The translations under genes were made by a program, and so were the position numbers. Positions 63,640-64,000 of a stretch of 64,000 nucleotides of DNA are shown here, piece after piece; the first letter of the stretch is position 1; the number at the start of each line of letters is the position of its first letter. The stretch comes from Bagarius yarrelli. Its lineage: Eukaryota > Chordata > Actinopteri > Siluriformes > Sisoridae. The DNA is taken from positions 10,699,527 through 10,763,526 of the forward strand of contig VCAZ01000003.1 of the NCBI GenBank assembly GCA_005784505.1, in the 5' to 3' direction. Below the pieces are notes generated by a model. That model saw only the letters and a program-made list of their open reading frames with translations, ran no database searches and was not told the DNA's origin.

Positions 63640-63870
63640 GTCAGACTGTACGCACTTGATCCCTGTGTCACACTGTCGGCACTCGGTTGTCATAACAATA
63701 TCAGCCTGTATGATGGTCGAACGCATGGAAAAAAAAAGCACGCATACAAGAAGCAGCGTCTGGAGTTTTAAGTCATTGATCTATTCGGTAACCTGCCTTC
63801 TCTCACTAAATGGTAGCTAGCAGCAAACAAAGAACAGAGACAATACGTCATACAAACACATCTCCTCCTT
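63640..63870. repeat. Dispersed repeat shared with 54070-54290
   Basis: Second copy of the unclassified repeat, recognised by GTCAGACTGTACGCACTTGA, TGTCACACTGTCGG and CTCACTAAATGGTAGC in the same order and spacing. Confidence 0.65.
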
Positions 63871-64000
63871 CCATAACTCTAAATTTCTAAGGCACTGAAT
63901 TATTCATCTACAGCTCGAGAGCTTCCAGGAATGTTGACATTTGAAGATGACTAAGTTTATTGTGGCAGTGTTGTTAAAGCCAGGTGGGCTAATTTGAGTT

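Larger units (their letters stand above)
61224..64000. other. iars1 intron 5' of e1 (partial): repeat content
   Basis: Contains the solo LTR, a truncated window SINE at about 62775-62890, the foldback element at 62944-63178 and the dispersed repeat at 63640-63870. The next upstream iars1 exon, expected to encode the YPFCWR segment, was not found before position 64000. Confidence 0.65.

Noticed and set aside
1..64000. CRISPR arrays, operons, phage genes or other prokaryotic systems
   Set aside because: No spaced direct repeats of CRISPR type and no dense ORFs; the gene structure is clearly intron-bearing and vertebrate.
1..64000. True tRNA genes at the many tRNA-like heads with B boxes
   Set aside because: Each is followed by a SINE body and tail, and none folds as a full cloverleaf by inspection.

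Overview
The window is vertebrate genomic DNA, almost certainly from a ray-finned (teleost) fish. The base composition is AT-rich, genes are broken into short GT-AG exons, and the introns are full of repeats typical of fish: tRNA-derived SINEs, several Tc1/mariner-like families, L2-like and Tx1/L1-like LINE relics, MITEs and long simple repeats. The dominant SINE family looks common in ostariophysan fish such as catfish, but I would not name a species.

One gene fills most of the window. From about 61.2 kb down to about 11.2 kb, on the minus strand, lie 21 securely placed exons of cytoplasmic isoleucyl-tRNA synthetase (iars1), plus one tentative terminal exon. All 20 junctions between secure exons have GT-AG sites and compatible phases. 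Together they encode about 838 codons, from the end of the editing (CP1) domain through the KMSKR catalytic loop, the helical anticodon-binding domain and the duplicated C-terminal UNE-I region. The 5' part of the gene, with the HIGH motif and most of the editing domain, lies beyond position 64000.

Convergent with iars1, at about 6.9-8.6 kb on the plus strand, is what looks like the 3' end of a second gene that I do not recognise. It has two well-supported final exons and one possible upstream exon, followed by a poly(A) signal near 8980.

Everything else is intronic or intergenic. Repeat layers found include: (1) three tRNA-SINE families; (2) an L2-like LINE with endonuclease and reverse transcriptase remnants at 45.7-47.6 kb, interrupted by a SINE; (3) a Tx1/L1-like reverse transcriptase relic at 32.1-32.8 kb; (4) at least five Tc1/mariner transposase relics and smaller fragments, including a multi-level nest at 48.8-51.1 kb; (5) a TTAA-flanked MITE sitting exactly inside a SINE at 2.1-2.4 kb; (6) a solo LTR with TATA and AATAAA at 61.8-62.2 kb; (7) a foldback element at 62.9-63.2 kb; and (8) several micro- and minisatellites. 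I found no CRISPR array, operon, prophage or other prokaryotic system. The most interesting items are the exon-phase symmetry of the duplicated iars1 C-terminus, the poorly conserved candidate last exon, the unidentified convergent gene, and the sequence-resolved nested insertions.
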